Shown here: in pieces, positions 1 to 9,013 of the stretch
Layout: each line of letters starts with the position of its first letter
Position numbering within the stretch: the first letter of the stretch is position 1
Origin: Shewanella sp.
Lineage (GTDB): Bacteria; Pseudomonadota; Gammaproteobacteria; Enterobacterales; Shewanellaceae
Direction: 5' to 3'
DNA: 57,695 nucleotides
NCBI GenBank assembly: GCA_021462625.1
Contig: JAJNAU010000004.1
Location: 1 to 57,695, forward strand
Notes under the pieces: model-generated
The model's database searches: none
Seen by the model: the letters and a program-made list of their open reading frames with translations, nothing else
Told to the model about the DNA's origin: nothing
Made by a program: the position numbers and the translations under genes

Positions 1-88
1 GTAGAACAACTACACCACAATCGCGTTGCTTTGTATAAAACAACGACAAAGTGCTGCAAAAACCATCTTCAAAGGTCAACAGACCCTA
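1..88. mobile_element. MITE family 1, partial copy at window edge
   Basis: This is the right end of the short inverted-repeat element that occurs four more times in the window. It reads through the same sequence as the copy ending at 47189 (CTACACCACAATC.. to CAGACCCTA) and finishes with the terminal inverted repeat AAAGGTCAACAGACCCTA. The left part lies outside the window. It sits about 110 bp beyond the flgP stop codon, past the flgOP terminator. No coding capacity; the ORF-track entry at 31..306 is spurious. Confidence 0.85.
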
Positions 89-144
89 GTGTACATTCGA
101 CGATTTGCAGTTCTTCCTGCAATTCCTTCCGGTCGGTAACAATA

Positions 145-170
145 GAAAGGACCCCGTTTCGGGGCCCTTG
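145..170 (-). terminator. rho-independent terminator of flgO-flgP
   Basis: GC-rich hairpin (AAGGACCCCG / CGGGGCCCTT with a short TTT loop and one mismatch) about 27 bp downstream of the flgP stop. On the minus strand it is followed by a short T-containing stretch (TTTCTATTG), so it probably ends the flgOP transcript. Confidence 0.6.
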
Positions 171-196
171 TCAAAGTAATGGTCAGGCAGGTAGCA

Positions 197-643
197 TCAG
201 AAATAGGTCACAGACTTCACTCGTTGCGAACGGTTTTGCTGCTGATACAGATCCCACACCAAACCAAAATCCAATTCCAGTTCAGTCACATAATGATCGC
301 CAGTAGGATAGCTTTTCACCACGCGGGCCCCCCTGATAAGACCACTGACGCTGGCTTTGACTTCATCACTTTTCAACAACCAGTCTCCCACCTGACTACT
401 GGCGGACAATTGCTGGCCATAGACCTGCTCGGCCAATTCACGATAAGCGGCGATTTTGGACGCCTTCATCGCCATAAGAACTCTGTGACTCTGCTGATCC
501 GACGGTTGGGTCGCCAGCGGCGCGTAACCAATTGCCGTCAACTTGGGAAAGGTTTTAGGCGCTTCGGTTTCCCATTGCACATACTTTTCATTACTGGAGC
601 AGGCGCCCAGTAACAACACCATTGCCAACACCCAGGTTCTCAT
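197..643 (-). CDS. flgP: FlgP-like flagellar outer-membrane lipoprotein (LPP20 family)
   Basis: 148-aa predicted lipoprotein with the lipobox LLLGAC near residue 15 after a short hydrophobic signal. The rest (repeated K/A-rich helices, then an ESLxTELELD-like C-terminus) fits the LPP20 lipoproteins; in Vibrio, FlgP is needed for flagellar motility and outer-membrane stability around the flagellum. The start codon overlaps the flgO stop (ATGA at 640-643), so the two are translationally coupled. The divergent flgT nearby supports the assignment. In this cluster order FlgP is the most likely identity; a generic LPP20 lipoprotein is the alternative. Confidence 0.8.
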   Translation of the reverse strand: MRTWVLAMVLLLGACSSNEKYVQWETEAPKTFPKLTAIGYAPLATQPSDQQSHRVLMAMKASKIAAYRELAEQVYGQQLSASSQVGDWLLKSDEVKASVSGLIRGARVVKSYPTGDHYVTELELDFGLVWDLYQQQNRSQRVKSVTYF

Positions 644-1272
644 CGTTTGTCTCCCAACATTTGTACCTGTCCATACCCCGGCTCTTCATAGCGATACAAA
701 AGCCCGTTGTCTGACACCACTTTCTGCGAAGCACTCAGATACGCTCCAAGCTCCTGATAGCTGGCATAAGCCGAGGCAGCCGCCACGACCCGGTTGTTGG
801 CCAGGTCAATCAACCTGGCATTGAGCTGCAGCCCATGAACATCCAAGCTCATGGTCGACACCAAGCCGTATTCCACCAGCATTTCGCCGGGAAGCTGCTG
901 CCAGTCACGGGTGAGCAACAAATTACCGATATCGGTAATACGCATCGCTTCGGCAACATTCACATCCACCACATTGAAATGGTTGTTGTGCAATTCAGCC
1001 ATCATACTTTGTTGCAGTTGCTGTCCCAGGGCATTGATATCCCGCATATTTCCGGCCATAACCGGGGTAGCTACCACAACTGGTTGACTGGGACGCAGGG
1101 CATCGTTGTTGATAACCAGTTCCAGCACGGTACGGCTCGCCAAATGATTAACCGCTGAGCGCGGGGGCTTGTCATATTCATGCTGTAGACTCATAGGATC
1201 AGGTATGGACGTTTGTGCCGCACAGGCCCACACAAATAAAAACAGGGGCAGCAATTTCATTAGGTTGAGCAT
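640..1272 (-). CDS. flgO: FlgO-family flagellar outer-membrane lipoprotein
   Basis: 210-aa protein with a hydrophobic leader ending in a lipobox-like WAC-A, then a FlgO domain (about residues 40-180) with the family pattern ALRPSQPVVVATPV...L....QQSMMAEL..NHFNVVDVN. FlgO proteins are outer-membrane components required for motility in Vibrio. The ORF track starts at a GTG (1290); I prefer ATG 1272 because AAGGA lies 7-8 bases upstream and the leader then begins directly at the signal peptide. It is first in the flgO-flgP pair, is divergent from flgT, and overlaps flgP by 4 bases. Confidence 0.82.
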   Translation of the reverse strand: MLNLMKLLPLFLFVWACAAQTSIPDPMSLQHEYDKPPRSAVNHLASRTVLELVINNDALRPSQPVVVATPVMAGNMRDINALGQQLQQSMMAELHNNHFNVVDVNVAEAMRITDIGNLLLTRDWQQLPGEMLVEYGLVSTMSLDVHGLQLNARLIDLANNRVVAAASAYASYQELGAYLSASQKVVSDNGLLYRYEEPGYGQVQMLGDKR

Positions 1273-1495
1273 GATGTCGTCCTTAATCACAGACGTGCTG
1301 ACAATGTGGTTGTTCTGATACTATATCGACCGAAACGCCCGGGACTTTACCCTGATTTTCTAAAGAAACCGTGGCACCGCCAGTTCCACGCAGGTATGAG
1401 GCATGGTTATTGCTTAGTTATTGCTTATTCGTGCAGCAGACTTTCGCTCACCATAGCGAACCGCCAACTGAATGACGTTGGAGAGGACACATACC

Positions 1496-2647
1496 ATGCG
1501 GATTTATATTGCCCTGTTTGCCATGCTGCTTACATGGCCGTTGCAGGCTGGTTGGATCACCGCGCAGGGCAGCGCCCAAATAATGGATGGTGACATCCAT
1601 AAAGCCAGAGAAGAAGCCATTGCCCAAGCCATCAGTTATGCCTCTTTGCAAACAGGTATCTCGGTCAGCAGTCAGCAACAGGTCACCGATGGCCGTCTGA
1701 CCATGGATCAATTCACTCTGACTTCGTCATTGAATAACCCGAATATTCAGATCATCAGTGAATCCATTCGTGACGACCTACTTAGCATCAACCTGAAAAT
1801 TGCCACCCGAGACGACAGTACCAGTCAGTGTATGGAAAACTCGATCAAAGCGGCGATATTGCTTCCCCAAAGCCTGCTCAGTCAACGTCAGCAACTCAGT
1901 TATGGACAGTTACTGGGGTTTGAATCTGCACTTTCAGCACAATTGGGGCAGATCATAGACAAGCAGTCCAGGGCCGCATTTACGCATCTGCACGCCGATG
2001 ACAAACTCGATTTGAACCAGGCACTGGCCGATACCACTGGCTACAGTTTGCCAACCTGGCTGACAGAGCACACCGATAGTCAGTATCTGTTGTTACCGAC
2101 AGTCAAAGATCTGTCAGTACTCCCGGCACAGTCGAGCCTGCTTGGCCTGTGGCAACATACACCGCTGCGCAACTTCAGTATCAATCTGGCGCTGTACCAT
2201 GGGATCAGTGGCGAGAAGATCTGGAGTCAGAACTATCACACTCAGGCAGAGTGGAGCTTTCCGCTGCAGGCCAGCGTACCTCCCGCTCAAAGTCAGTTCT
2301 GGGACTCAGAATATGGGCAGAAAGTCAGCAACACCCTGAGTAATGCCGTCAGAGACATAGACAATACGCTGTTCTGCAGGCCGGTACTGGGGCAGGTTGT
2401 GGCCCGTGACAATACCCGCATTATTCTCAATCTTGGGCGCAAACACGGAGTCCATCCGGGAGACAAATTCAAGCTGGTTCAACAGCAGCAAATTACCGAC
2501 AGATATGCTCGTCCCAAGGCCCTTGCCCACGAAAACGCCATCTCTGTCACCATAGATCAGGTCACTGAAATGAGTGCCACAGCACCGCTTTCAGCCGCGC
2601 CGGGAGCCCAGGCCATTCAGCTCAACGACCTGACGATAAAACAGTAA
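1496..2647 (+). CDS. flgT: Flagellar assembly protein FlgT (H-ring component)
   Basis: 383-aa secreted protein: signal peptide MRIYIALFAMLLTWPLQA, an N-terminal segment that begins GWITAQGSAQI and a C-terminal module with GRKHGVHPGDKFKLV, matching the three-domain FlgT family. In polar-flagellated Vibrio, FlgT builds the H ring around the basal body and helps stator assembly. The ATG at 1496 follows GAGAGGA with good spacing and leads straight into the signal peptide; the track start at 1472 adds eight non-conserved residues. It is divergent from flgO-flgP, and the 220-bp gap must carry both promoters. A small broken gene follows 9 bp downstream. Confidence 0.88.
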   Translation: MRIYIALFAMLLTWPLQAGWITAQGSAQIMDGDIHKAREEAIAQAISYASLQTGISVSSQQQVTDGRLTMDQFTLTSSLNNPNIQIISESIRDDLLSINLKIATRDDSTSQCMENSIKAAILLPQSLLSQRQQLSYGQLLGFESALSAQLGQIIDKQSRAAFTHLHADDKLDLNQALADTTGYSLPTWLTEHTDSQYLLLPTVKDLSVLPAQSSLLGLWQHTPLRNFSINLALYHGISGEKIWSQNYHTQAEWSFPLQASVPPAQSQFWDSEYGQKVSNTLSNAVRDIDNTLFCRPVLGQVVARDNTRIILNLGRKHGVHPGDKFKLVQQQQITDRYARPKALAHENAISVTIDQVTEMSATAPLSAAPGAQAIQLNDLTIKQ

Positions 2648-2656
2648 GGAGTCAAT

Positions 2657-2858
2657 ATGACAGGCCTGTTGCAGATCACCGCACAGCGTTGACTAGACAT
2701 AGCCCGCCATATCGTTTCCCTGTTCTTAGAGACAGACTTCGCCCCATCAGGCAGAGTTTATCCCCCACTGAAGCATCTGTTACAAGCCCTGGAGCGCCAT
2801 GACTCTCCTGGAATATGTGCTCACCGCGTTCATTCAACACGAAGGCGATTGCGCTTAA
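2657..2858 (+). pseudogene. Broken small gene downstream of flgT
   Basis: An ATG at 2657 has a good ribosome-binding site (AAGGAG, 5 bases upstream) and sits 9 bp after flgT. The reading frame gives MTGLLQITAQR, then an in-frame TGA (2690-2692), then continues open as LDIARHIVSLFLETDFAPSGRVYPPLKHLLQALER. A +1 shift near 2799 then continues with TLLEYVLTAFIQHEGDCA and a TAA at 2856. The amino-acid pattern is protein-like on both sides of each break, suggesting a roughly 67-aa gene killed by one nonsense and one frameshift change. I do not recognise the family. Sequencing error is the alternative. Confidence 0.4.
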
Positions 2859-3131
2859 AACCAAACAGGTAGTCTTGGCTGTAAGGTAACTGTCCACCGG
2901 GGCCGAGTTGACTTTCGTTCAAAAGGAGTTCCGCTAATAAGACGCAGATAAATCGTCTGTTTTTATGACTTGATTTATCGGCAAAGAAGATGATTAACCG
3001 ACAACGCACCCTCGATGAACGGGTACCTGTAAGAACGCAAAAACGGCTCCTTACCATCAGTTTGCCGAGTATTTAATCACTTGAATCTCAGCACTTTTCA
3101 TCCGGTTCAAAACCAGTATAATCAGACCCGT

Positions 3132-3207
<76 letters not shown>

Positions 3208-3230
3208 GTTGATTTTTAATTCAATAATAA

Positions 3231-3416
3231 TCAACAAGCTACATACTGAAAGCTCCAGCCCATGGATGAAGCTGGCATGCCGTTGATGACCGCCTGACGT
3301 AGTTGGTGAATATGGTCGTTACCCAACAACCTGTCCATGCGCTTAATGTTATGTTTCGTTTTGGCGCTCCCGGGCAGGTTTCGCCCAAGCACTGTCAGAG
3401 TGTAACTATTCACCAA
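3231..3416 (-). pseudogene. IS4-family transposase N-terminal remnant
   Basis: The minus-strand frame reads VNSYTLTVLGRNL then KTKHNIKRMDRLLGN, which is the conserved N-terminal part of IS4-family (IS10-like) transposases (pattern LTLTELGR...K..HNIKR.DRLLGN). Only about 60 codons remain, with no DDE catalytic region and no visible inverted repeats. The same frame stays open for about ten codons upstream of the called start. This is an old insertion remnant between tRNA-Arg and pseI. Confidence 0.7.
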
Positions 3417-3512
3417 TCCCTGTTGAAAAGTTTTTTCATTATGTCATGGGGAACAATAGATTAATGGGTTAACGATTCGTGAATTGCTCAACTACTCCCA
3501 ACTACACAGAAA

Positions 3513-4565
3513 TTAAATTTCAATGCAATCAAACGATAACGGTGTTCCTTTTGAAATATCCCTGGCAGCTTTTTTAGTCATGACTTCATCAAAATACTTT
3601 GGCTGTAACCCATAACCTGGACGTATACTTCTTACATTTTCGGAAGTAAATTGTTCGCCAGCTTTAATATTTTTTACAACATAGAGCGAACGACGAAACT
3701 TCACGTTACCTTTCTCAGCTTCTGTTCTTTCGTAATTAACCTTACCCAGCGCCTGCCATGCTGTTTTTGTGTCTTTGCACAGTGCTGTCAGCTCCGGTGG
3801 TTCAAGAGAGAAACTATCATCAACGCCGCCGCCATTGCGATCCATTGTGACATGTTTCTCTATGATACAAGCTCCCAGCACAACTGAAGCGATTGCTATC
3901 GCGTTATCAGTCGTATGATCTGACAAGCCAGATAACACATGAAAACGATCAGCTATATCGGCAATTGTTTTTAAATTATATTGTTCAGCTGGCGCTGGAT
4001 AGCCACTCACACAATGGAGAACGACTAGTTCCTGACAGCCATTATCATTTGCCGTTTTAATTGCTTCTGCAATCTCTTCTTCATTTGCCATACCCGTTGA
4101 GATAATCATTGGCTTTCCCATCTGGGCAATACGCTTGATCAGCGGTAAATCTATCACTTCAAATGAAGCAATCTTATATGCAGGTACCTCTAACTCTTCC
4201 AAAAACTCAACAGCGGTAACGTCGAAAGGGGAACTAAAAATTGTAATTCCCAGCTCTTTAGCCTTTTCGAATAGCGGCTTATGCCATGCCCATGGCATGT
4301 GTGCCCCTTTGTAAAGTTCGTACAAAGTTTGCCCATCCCACAGGCCACCATGAATTTGAAACTCTTCAGAATCACAATCTATTGTGATTGTCTCGTGGGT
4401 ATAGGTTTGTAACTTTATAGCGTCAGCACCCGCTTTTTTTACTTCCTCCATAATTTGGAAAGCGCGATTGATATCGCCATTGTGATTAGCGGAGAGCTCA
4501 GCAATGATGTATGGTGCATAATCTGGACCGATTTTGCGACCGTCAATGGTAATAAATGGCTTCAT
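3513..4565 (-). CDS. pseI: Pseudaminic acid synthase PseI
   Basis: 350-aa NeuB/PseI-type nonulosonate synthase. It condenses 6-deoxy-AltdiNAc with phosphoenolpyruvate to give pseudaminic acid. Visible features are the N-terminal TIM-barrel part with AELSANHNG (about 22-30) and KLQTYTHETIT, the conserved HCVSGYPAP segment, and a C-terminal SAF/antifreeze-like domain (about 285-350, VVKNIKAGEQFTSENVRSIRPGYGL). Last gene of the pse operon, 6 bp after pseG/H. Its AT content is higher than that of pseB/pseC. NeuB (sialic or legionaminic acid) is the alternative, but the neighbours are Pse-specific. Confidence 0.93.
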   Translation of the reverse strand: MKPFITIDGRKIGPDYAPYIIAELSANHNGDINRAFQIMEEVKKAGADAIKLQTYTHETITIDCDSEEFQIHGGLWDGQTLYELYKGAHMPWAWHKPLFEKAKELGITIFSSPFDVTAVEFLEELEVPAYKIASFEVIDLPLIKRIAQMGKPMIISTGMANEEEIAEAIKTANDNGCQELVVLHCVSGYPAPAEQYNLKTIADIADRFHVLSGLSDHTTDNAIAIASVVLGACIIEKHVTMDRNGGGVDDSFSLEPPELTALCKDTKTAWQALGKVNYERTEAEKGNVKFRRSLYVVKNIKAGEQFTSENVRSIRPGYGLQPKYFDEVMTKKAARDISKGTPLSFDCIEI

Positions 4566-4571
4566 TTTGCC

Positions 4572-6074
4572 TCAATCAATTGGTTGTCGGATATAAGTTT
4601 CTTCATCAATTTGTTGATAGCAGGCCTTTTTGAATAATCTTTGAGATGCAACATTGTCTTTCAATACAGATGCATGCAGTGTGACGTCTGGGTGAATTGC
4701 ATCAACAATAGTGAGTGCTTTAGACGCAATGCCCCTTCCATAACTTTGTGGGTCTACAAGTATAGACACAAGATAATGCCCAGCATTTATCCTATCTAAA
4801 CGCACAGCACCAACTTTTTTTTTATCAACCCTATCTACCATCATATAAAAATAGTCAGAGACTACTTGCAGTTTTCTCGACATCCAAGTTTGATGTTCAT
4901 CCCATGTTGGTACATGGGGAGTTAAAGCGTATTTTCTTGTGTCTGGGTGACATTGCCACTCATACATTAGCTCAATATCCTCTTGCGAAGCATACTCTAG
5001 AGATAATCTGTCAGACTCTTTGCTAACTAGTTGTTCAATTTCGAATACTACCCGGCGTGTACCTCGTCCATCACAAAGGACAAGATTAGCCTCTTTGAAC
5101 TTCGACCAGTGCGCCAACACTTTCTCAAACTCACCATGTAAACACTCAGCGATATCTTTGATATCAACTTGTAAGGCCACTGCATGATTGACCAATTGTT
5201 CACAAACTAAATGTTGATTCTCAGCAAGAGGCACAATAAGGCTTGGCAAACCAAGACAGGCTCTTTCCCAACTCGTTGTACCTGCGGCTCCAATAGCAAT
5301 ATCATGTGCCAGCATTAAGCTTGGCATATCAGAGACAAACTCTTGATGTACAACATTAGATCGCAATGAACACCAATCTCTTACCTGTTTAAAGTGAGGT
5401 GCTCGTGGAGATAATAGAACAGTAAATTCAGCGACAACCTTATCGCATAAAGATTCTAAAACCTTTAAGGTTGCATTAGGCGCATCAATGCCTCCCATCG
5501 AGATGAGTACTTTAGGTACATTGCCAGATAGCTCTCTTGATAGTGCAATCTCTCGCTTACTCACAAAGCCCGACTGTAATAGTGCATATTCACTACCCAC
5601 AAGCACTTGTGTTTCTGACTCGGCATAGTCCGCTTCATCACGTCCTGCTGTTTGATCCAAAATCAGATCGGCTTTATGACATCGCGCTAAATCGTCAATA
5701 GCAAACAAGCGGCAGCCCAGCGAATCTATCACCCGTTTCTGCCATTGCAATCCAATTGCATAGTGGTCAGTAATGACCAGATCTGCAGATGTTACCGCCG
5801 TTAAGAAGTCTTGAGCATCTTCAACAACACTCTTTTGAAGCCATGCTCCATAATCTGTATTATGAACTGGCTCTATTATTTTTTGAGGCTGAGGAAGAGT
5901 AATAACGTTGAATCCGCGATCAAGAACAAATGGACGCATATCTCCCTCGAGTGGAGAACATGCGAATAAGATCTTATGCCCTTTTCGACTTAATTCATCA
6001 GCAAGAACTAGGCACCGCATAATGTGACCACTACCAATCAGTAAGGACGCATCCACACGGAAAACAACCTTCAT
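4572..6074 (-). CDS. pseG: PseG-PseH fusion: UDP-sugar hydrolase plus GNAT N-acetyltransferase
   Basis: 500-aa bifunctional protein. Residues 1 to about 345 form PseG (RVDASLLIGSGHIMRC at the start, then GGIDAPN and GAAGTTSWERACLGLPSL), the hydrolase that removes UDP from UDP-6-deoxy-AltdiNAc. Residues about 358-500 form a GNAT domain (LEYASQEDIELMYEW...VDPQSYGRGIASKAL...NVASQRLFKKACY) that resembles PseH, which acetylates the 4-amino sugar one step earlier. In Campylobacter and Helicobacter these are separate genes. No other PseH is present, so the fusion completes the pathway. 8 bp downstream of pseF. AT-rich compared with pseC and pseB. Confidence 0.9.
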   Translation of the reverse strand: MKVVFRVDASLLIGSGHIMRCLVLADELSRKGHKILFACSPLEGDMRPFVLDRGFNVITLPQPQKIIEPVHNTDYGAWLQKSVVEDAQDFLTAVTSADLVITDHYAIGLQWQKRVIDSLGCRLFAIDDLARCHKADLILDQTAGRDEADYAESETQVLVGSEYALLQSGFVSKREIALSRELSGNVPKVLISMGGIDAPNATLKVLESLCDKVVAEFTVLLSPRAPHFKQVRDWCSLRSNVVHQEFVSDMPSLMLAHDIAIGAAGTTSWERACLGLPSLIVPLAENQHLVCEQLVNHAVALQVDIKDIAECLHGEFEKVLAHWSKFKEANLVLCDGRGTRRVVFEIEQLVSKESDRLSLEYASQEDIELMYEWQCHPDTRKYALTPHVPTWDEHQTWMSRKLQVVSDYFYMMVDRVDKKKVGAVRLDRINAGHYLVSILVDPQSYGRGIASKALTIVDAIHPDVTLHASVLKDNVASQRLFKKACYQQIDEETYIRQPID

Positions 6075-6082
6075 TATTCCCC

Positions 6083-6784
6083 CTAATTTTTTGACTTAGC
6101 GATCTTCAATGCAGAAAATAGGGATTCCGCAAATTCCCAATCTTCAGGAGTATCAATATCCTGTACACGGTGACGAGGTAAAAGTACAGCTTTAGAGTGA
6201 GGGGAGAAAATAGAGAGCTTAGCTAAAAAGGCATTTGTTAGCCCCCAATAAAACTGCCCTGCATCATGATAAGCTTCTTCAAGATCCTGTGATCTCACCT
6301 GCTCATTCTCTGGCAAAAACATAGATACTGAACCCTGTTTATCAAGTTTAATCGCTCGCTGAATTGGGAACGCAAAGGATGTTGCACTAAAGGCAAATTG
6401 CACACCAGTATCTTGCAATAGCTCATAACCACATTGTAAATATTCAGGTAAAACAAATGGAGCGGTCGCATAAATACAACAAGCTGCCTCTATATCCCAG
6501 CCTTCATTTTTACACCAATAGACAGCGTGCGCCATAACATCCATGGTAGTCGTGTAGTCATCAGATATTTCATCTGGGCGTAGGAATGGTACTTCTGCAC
6601 CATATTCCCTAGCAACCGCCGCGATTTCAAGATCATCAGTTGAAACAATCAGTTTATCAAAACAGTCTGATTGAAGAGCGGCTTCAATAGAGTAAGCAAT
6701 GATAGGTTTTCCGTGGAAAAGCTTAATATTTTTGCGTGGAATACGTTTACTGCCTCCCCGAGCTGGGATCACCGCAATCTTCAC
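6083..6784 (-). CDS. pseF: CMP-pseudaminic acid cytidylyltransferase PseF
   Basis: 233-aa nucleotidyltransferase of the CMP-NeuAc synthetase type: N-terminal IPARGGSKRIPRKNI nucleotide-binding loop, then STDDLEIAAVAREYGAEVPFLRP, and a C-terminal DIDTPEDW. It activates pseudaminic acid with CTP, giving the donor used by Maf glycosyltransferases. The start overlaps the pseC stop by 4 bases (6781-6784), so the genes are translationally coupled. NeuA-type activity on another nonulosonate is the alternative; operon context favours Pse. Confidence 0.92.
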   Translation of the reverse strand: MKIAVIPARGGSKRIPRKNIKLFHGKPIIAYSIEAALQSDCFDKLIVSTDDLEIAAVAREYGAEVPFLRPDEISDDYTTTMDVMAHAVYWCKNEGWDIEAACCIYATAPFVLPEYLQCGYELLQDTGVQFAFSATSFAFPIQRAIKLDKQGSVSMFLPENEQVRSQDLEEAYHDAGQFYWGLTNAFLAKLSIFSPHSKAVLLPRHRVQDIDTPEDWEFAESLFSALKIAKSKN

Positions 6785-7929
6785 AGCATCACCTTTTTTA
6801 AACAGTCGACAATATAGGTCTGCTGAGGCTGACTCAAAGCAGGATGCAATGGCAAGCTGAGGATCTCATTATAAAAGGCTTCAGCTTTAGGATGCTGTCC
6901 CTGAGTAAAACCTAATTTTCGATAGTAAGGTTGTAAATGTACTGGGAAATAATGCACATGTACTTGTATATTTAATGCGCGCAACTTATCAAAAATATGG
7001 CGGCGTTGGGTTGCATCGGTTAAACGCACAATAAATAGATGATAACTGCTGACGCTATTTACTAATGGTGATACTCGGGTAACAGGTACATCTTCCAATA
7101 ATTGCTCATATTGTTCAGCAAGCTTATTGCGAGTTTGCACAAACTCCTGCAGGCGGGCCATTTGACTCAACCCCAGCGCAGCCTGCAACTCTGTCATGCG
7201 GTAGTTATAGCCCAGCTCATGTTGTTCGTAATACCAATCACCTTCGTTGGGGCGTTGCATTTGCTCCGGCGTTTTGGTGATCCCATGACTGCGCAACAAA
7301 GCCATTTTGCTTGCAAGCTCAGGACAATTGGTCATGGCCATGCCACCCTCGGCCGAAGTGATTATTTTGACAGGGTGAAAACTAAAAACTGTGATGTCTG
7401 AATACTGACAGCAGCCAACCTTATGGCCGAGGTAATGGCCACCTATGGCATGGGATGCATCTTCAATTACCTGAACACCAACTTCTTGTGCAAGCTTAGC
7501 AATAGCTTGCATATCGCAACTGTGGCCACATAAGTGCACAGCTATGATCACCTTAGGTAAGCGGCCTAGCTTCGCCGCAAAAGCGAGTTTGTCTGCCAAA
7601 GCCTGTGGGCACATGTTACCCGTTGTCGCATCGACATCAACAAAATCGATATCGGCACCACAGTAAAGAGCGCAATTTGCCGAAGCAACAAAGGTGATAG
7701 GTGATGTCCAGACAATATCGCCTTTACCCACGCCCAAGGCTAAGCAGGCAATGTGCAAGGCCGATGTGGCACTATTAACCGCGACACCAAACCGAGCCCC
7801 GGTATAATTGCACACTGCCTGTTCAAATGCGGGAACTTGTGGACCTTGTGTGAGCCAGTCAGATTTCAGCACCTTGATAACCGCATCGATATCGGCTTGA
7901 TTGATGTCCTGCCTGCCATAGGGGATCAT
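6781..7929 (-). CDS. pseC: UDP-4-amino-4,6-dideoxy-L-AltNAc transaminase PseC
   Basis: 382-aa DegT/DnrJ/EryC1/StrS family PLP aminotransferase. It converts the 4-keto sugar made by PseB to UDP-4-amino-4,6-dideoxy-beta-L-AltNAc. Signatures include IPYGRQDIN at the N-terminus (typical for PseC), NSATSALHIA, EDASHAIGG (about 156-164) and the PLP lysine in SFHPVKIITSAEGG (K188). The start overlaps the pseB stop by 4 bases (7926-7929). Confidence 0.94.
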   Translation of the reverse strand: MIPYGRQDINQADIDAVIKVLKSDWLTQGPQVPAFEQAVCNYTGARFGVAVNSATSALHIACLALGVGKGDIVWTSPITFVASANCALYCGADIDFVDVDATTGNMCPQALADKLAFAAKLGRLPKVIIAVHLCGHSCDMQAIAKLAQEVGVQVIEDASHAIGGHYLGHKVGCCQYSDITVFSFHPVKIITSAEGGMAMTNCPELASKMALLRSHGITKTPEQMQRPNEGDWYYEQHELGYNYRMTELQAALGLSQMARLQEFVQTRNKLAEQYEQLLEDVPVTRVSPLVNSVSSYHLFIVRLTDATQRRHIFDKLRALNIQVHVHYFPVHLQPYYRKLGFTQGQHPKAEAFYNEILSLPLHPALSQPQQTYIVDCLKKVML

Positions 7930-8921
7930 GATGCATTATCCAAAGCCAGAATTTCTTCTGTTGTTAAAAAGTGTGGGTTGGTACCCGAGTTATATTCGTA
8001 GCCATCAGTCACCGCTTTACCATATTCACCCAGCGCATTGGTATAGAAGTCATTTTCACATCCAAAGAACTTAATACTCGGCGCTATTACAAAATGATCA
8101 TCAAATTCGATGGTATGGTGGGAATCATCGGCTGGGCACATGATTTCATGCATCTTTTCGCCGGGACGAATGCCGACAATGTCATGACGCAAATCCGGCG
8201 CATAGGCGGATGCCAGTTCGGTAATACGTACAGAAGGGAGCTTGGGGACAAAAATTTCCCCCCCCTGCATACGGGCGAAATTCTTCAGCACAAAATCAAC
8301 GCCATCCTGCAATGTGATCCAGAACCGGGTCATATCCGGATGGGTAATAGGCAAGCTGTCGACGCCTTCTGCAATTTTTGATTTAAAGAAAGGTACCACA
8401 CTACCGCGACTGCCTACCACATTGCCATAACGAACAGCGGCAAAGCGGGTTTCTCCCTGCCCCACCATATTATTGGCTGCCACAAACAATTTGTCTGATG
8501 CCAGCTTGGTGGCACCGTAAAGATTAATGGGATTGGCGGCTTTATCGGTGGAGAGCGCAATCACCTTTTTGACGTTGTTGGCAATTGCCGCCTGAATCAC
8601 ATTTTCTGCGCCATCAATATTGGTCTTGATACATTCCATTGGATTGTATTCAGCTGCCGGAACCTGCTTGAGTGCAGCAGCGTGAATCACATAATCCACA
8701 TCCCTGAAAGCCTGCTTCAAACGCTCGCCGTCTCTGACATCACCGATAAAATAGCGCATGCAGGGCGCATGATATTTCTGCTGCATTTCGAACTGCTTGA
8801 GTTCATCTCTGGACAGAATAATCACACGCTTGGGCTTATAACATTGCAGCAAGGTTTTAGTGTATTGTTGTCCAAATGAGCCTGTGCCACCGGTGATTAA
8901 TATCGACTTGTTATCAAACAT
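7926..8921 (-). CDS. pseB: UDP-GlcNAc 4,6-dehydratase (inverting) PseB
   Basis: 331-aa extended SDR, first gene of the pse operon. It dehydrates and inverts UDP-GlcNAc to UDP-2-acetamido-2,6-dideoxy-beta-L-arabino-hexos-4-ulose, the first step to pseudaminic acid. Rossmann motif GGTGSFG at 11-17, SRDELKQFEMQQKY (strongly conserved in PseB), active-site TDK at 125-127 and YGATK (Y135, K139). The operon promoter must lie in the roughly 90 bp before the family-2 MITE at 9280-9014, or inside that element. Confidence 0.95.
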   Translation of the reverse strand: MFDNKSILITGGTGSFGQQYTKTLLQCYKPKRVIILSRDELKQFEMQQKYHAPCMRYFIGDVRDGERLKQAFRDVDYVIHAAALKQVPAAEYNPMECIKTNIDGAENVIQAAIANNVKKVIALSTDKAANPINLYGATKLASDKLFVAANNMVGQGETRFAAVRYGNVVGSRGSVVPFFKSKIAEGVDSLPITHPDMTRFWITLQDGVDFVLKNFARMQGGEIFVPKLPSVRITELASAYAPDLRHDIVGIRPGEKMHEIMCPADDSHHTIEFDDHFVIAPSIKFFGCENDFYTNALGEYGKAVTDGYEYNSGTNPHFLTTEEILALDNAS

Positions 8922-9013
8922 AAATAGTCTTCCACTAGGTTGTTTTCAGCACTGTCAAAAACGTGGCAGCTTGAACATTGAAGCATACTTTATGCCAAAT
9001 AATTATCTATAAG

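Noticed and set aside
2690-2692. In-frame TGA after flgT as a selenocysteine codon
   Set aside because: No SECIS-like stem was evident just downstream, the family is not a known selenoprotein, and a frameshift follows, so decay is simpler.
2830-3057. 75-aa minus-strand ORF ending SQDYLFGFKRNRLRVE
   Set aside because: Partly overlaps the broken gene after flgT, shows no known motif and has no clear start; left unassigned, though it could be another decayed fragment.
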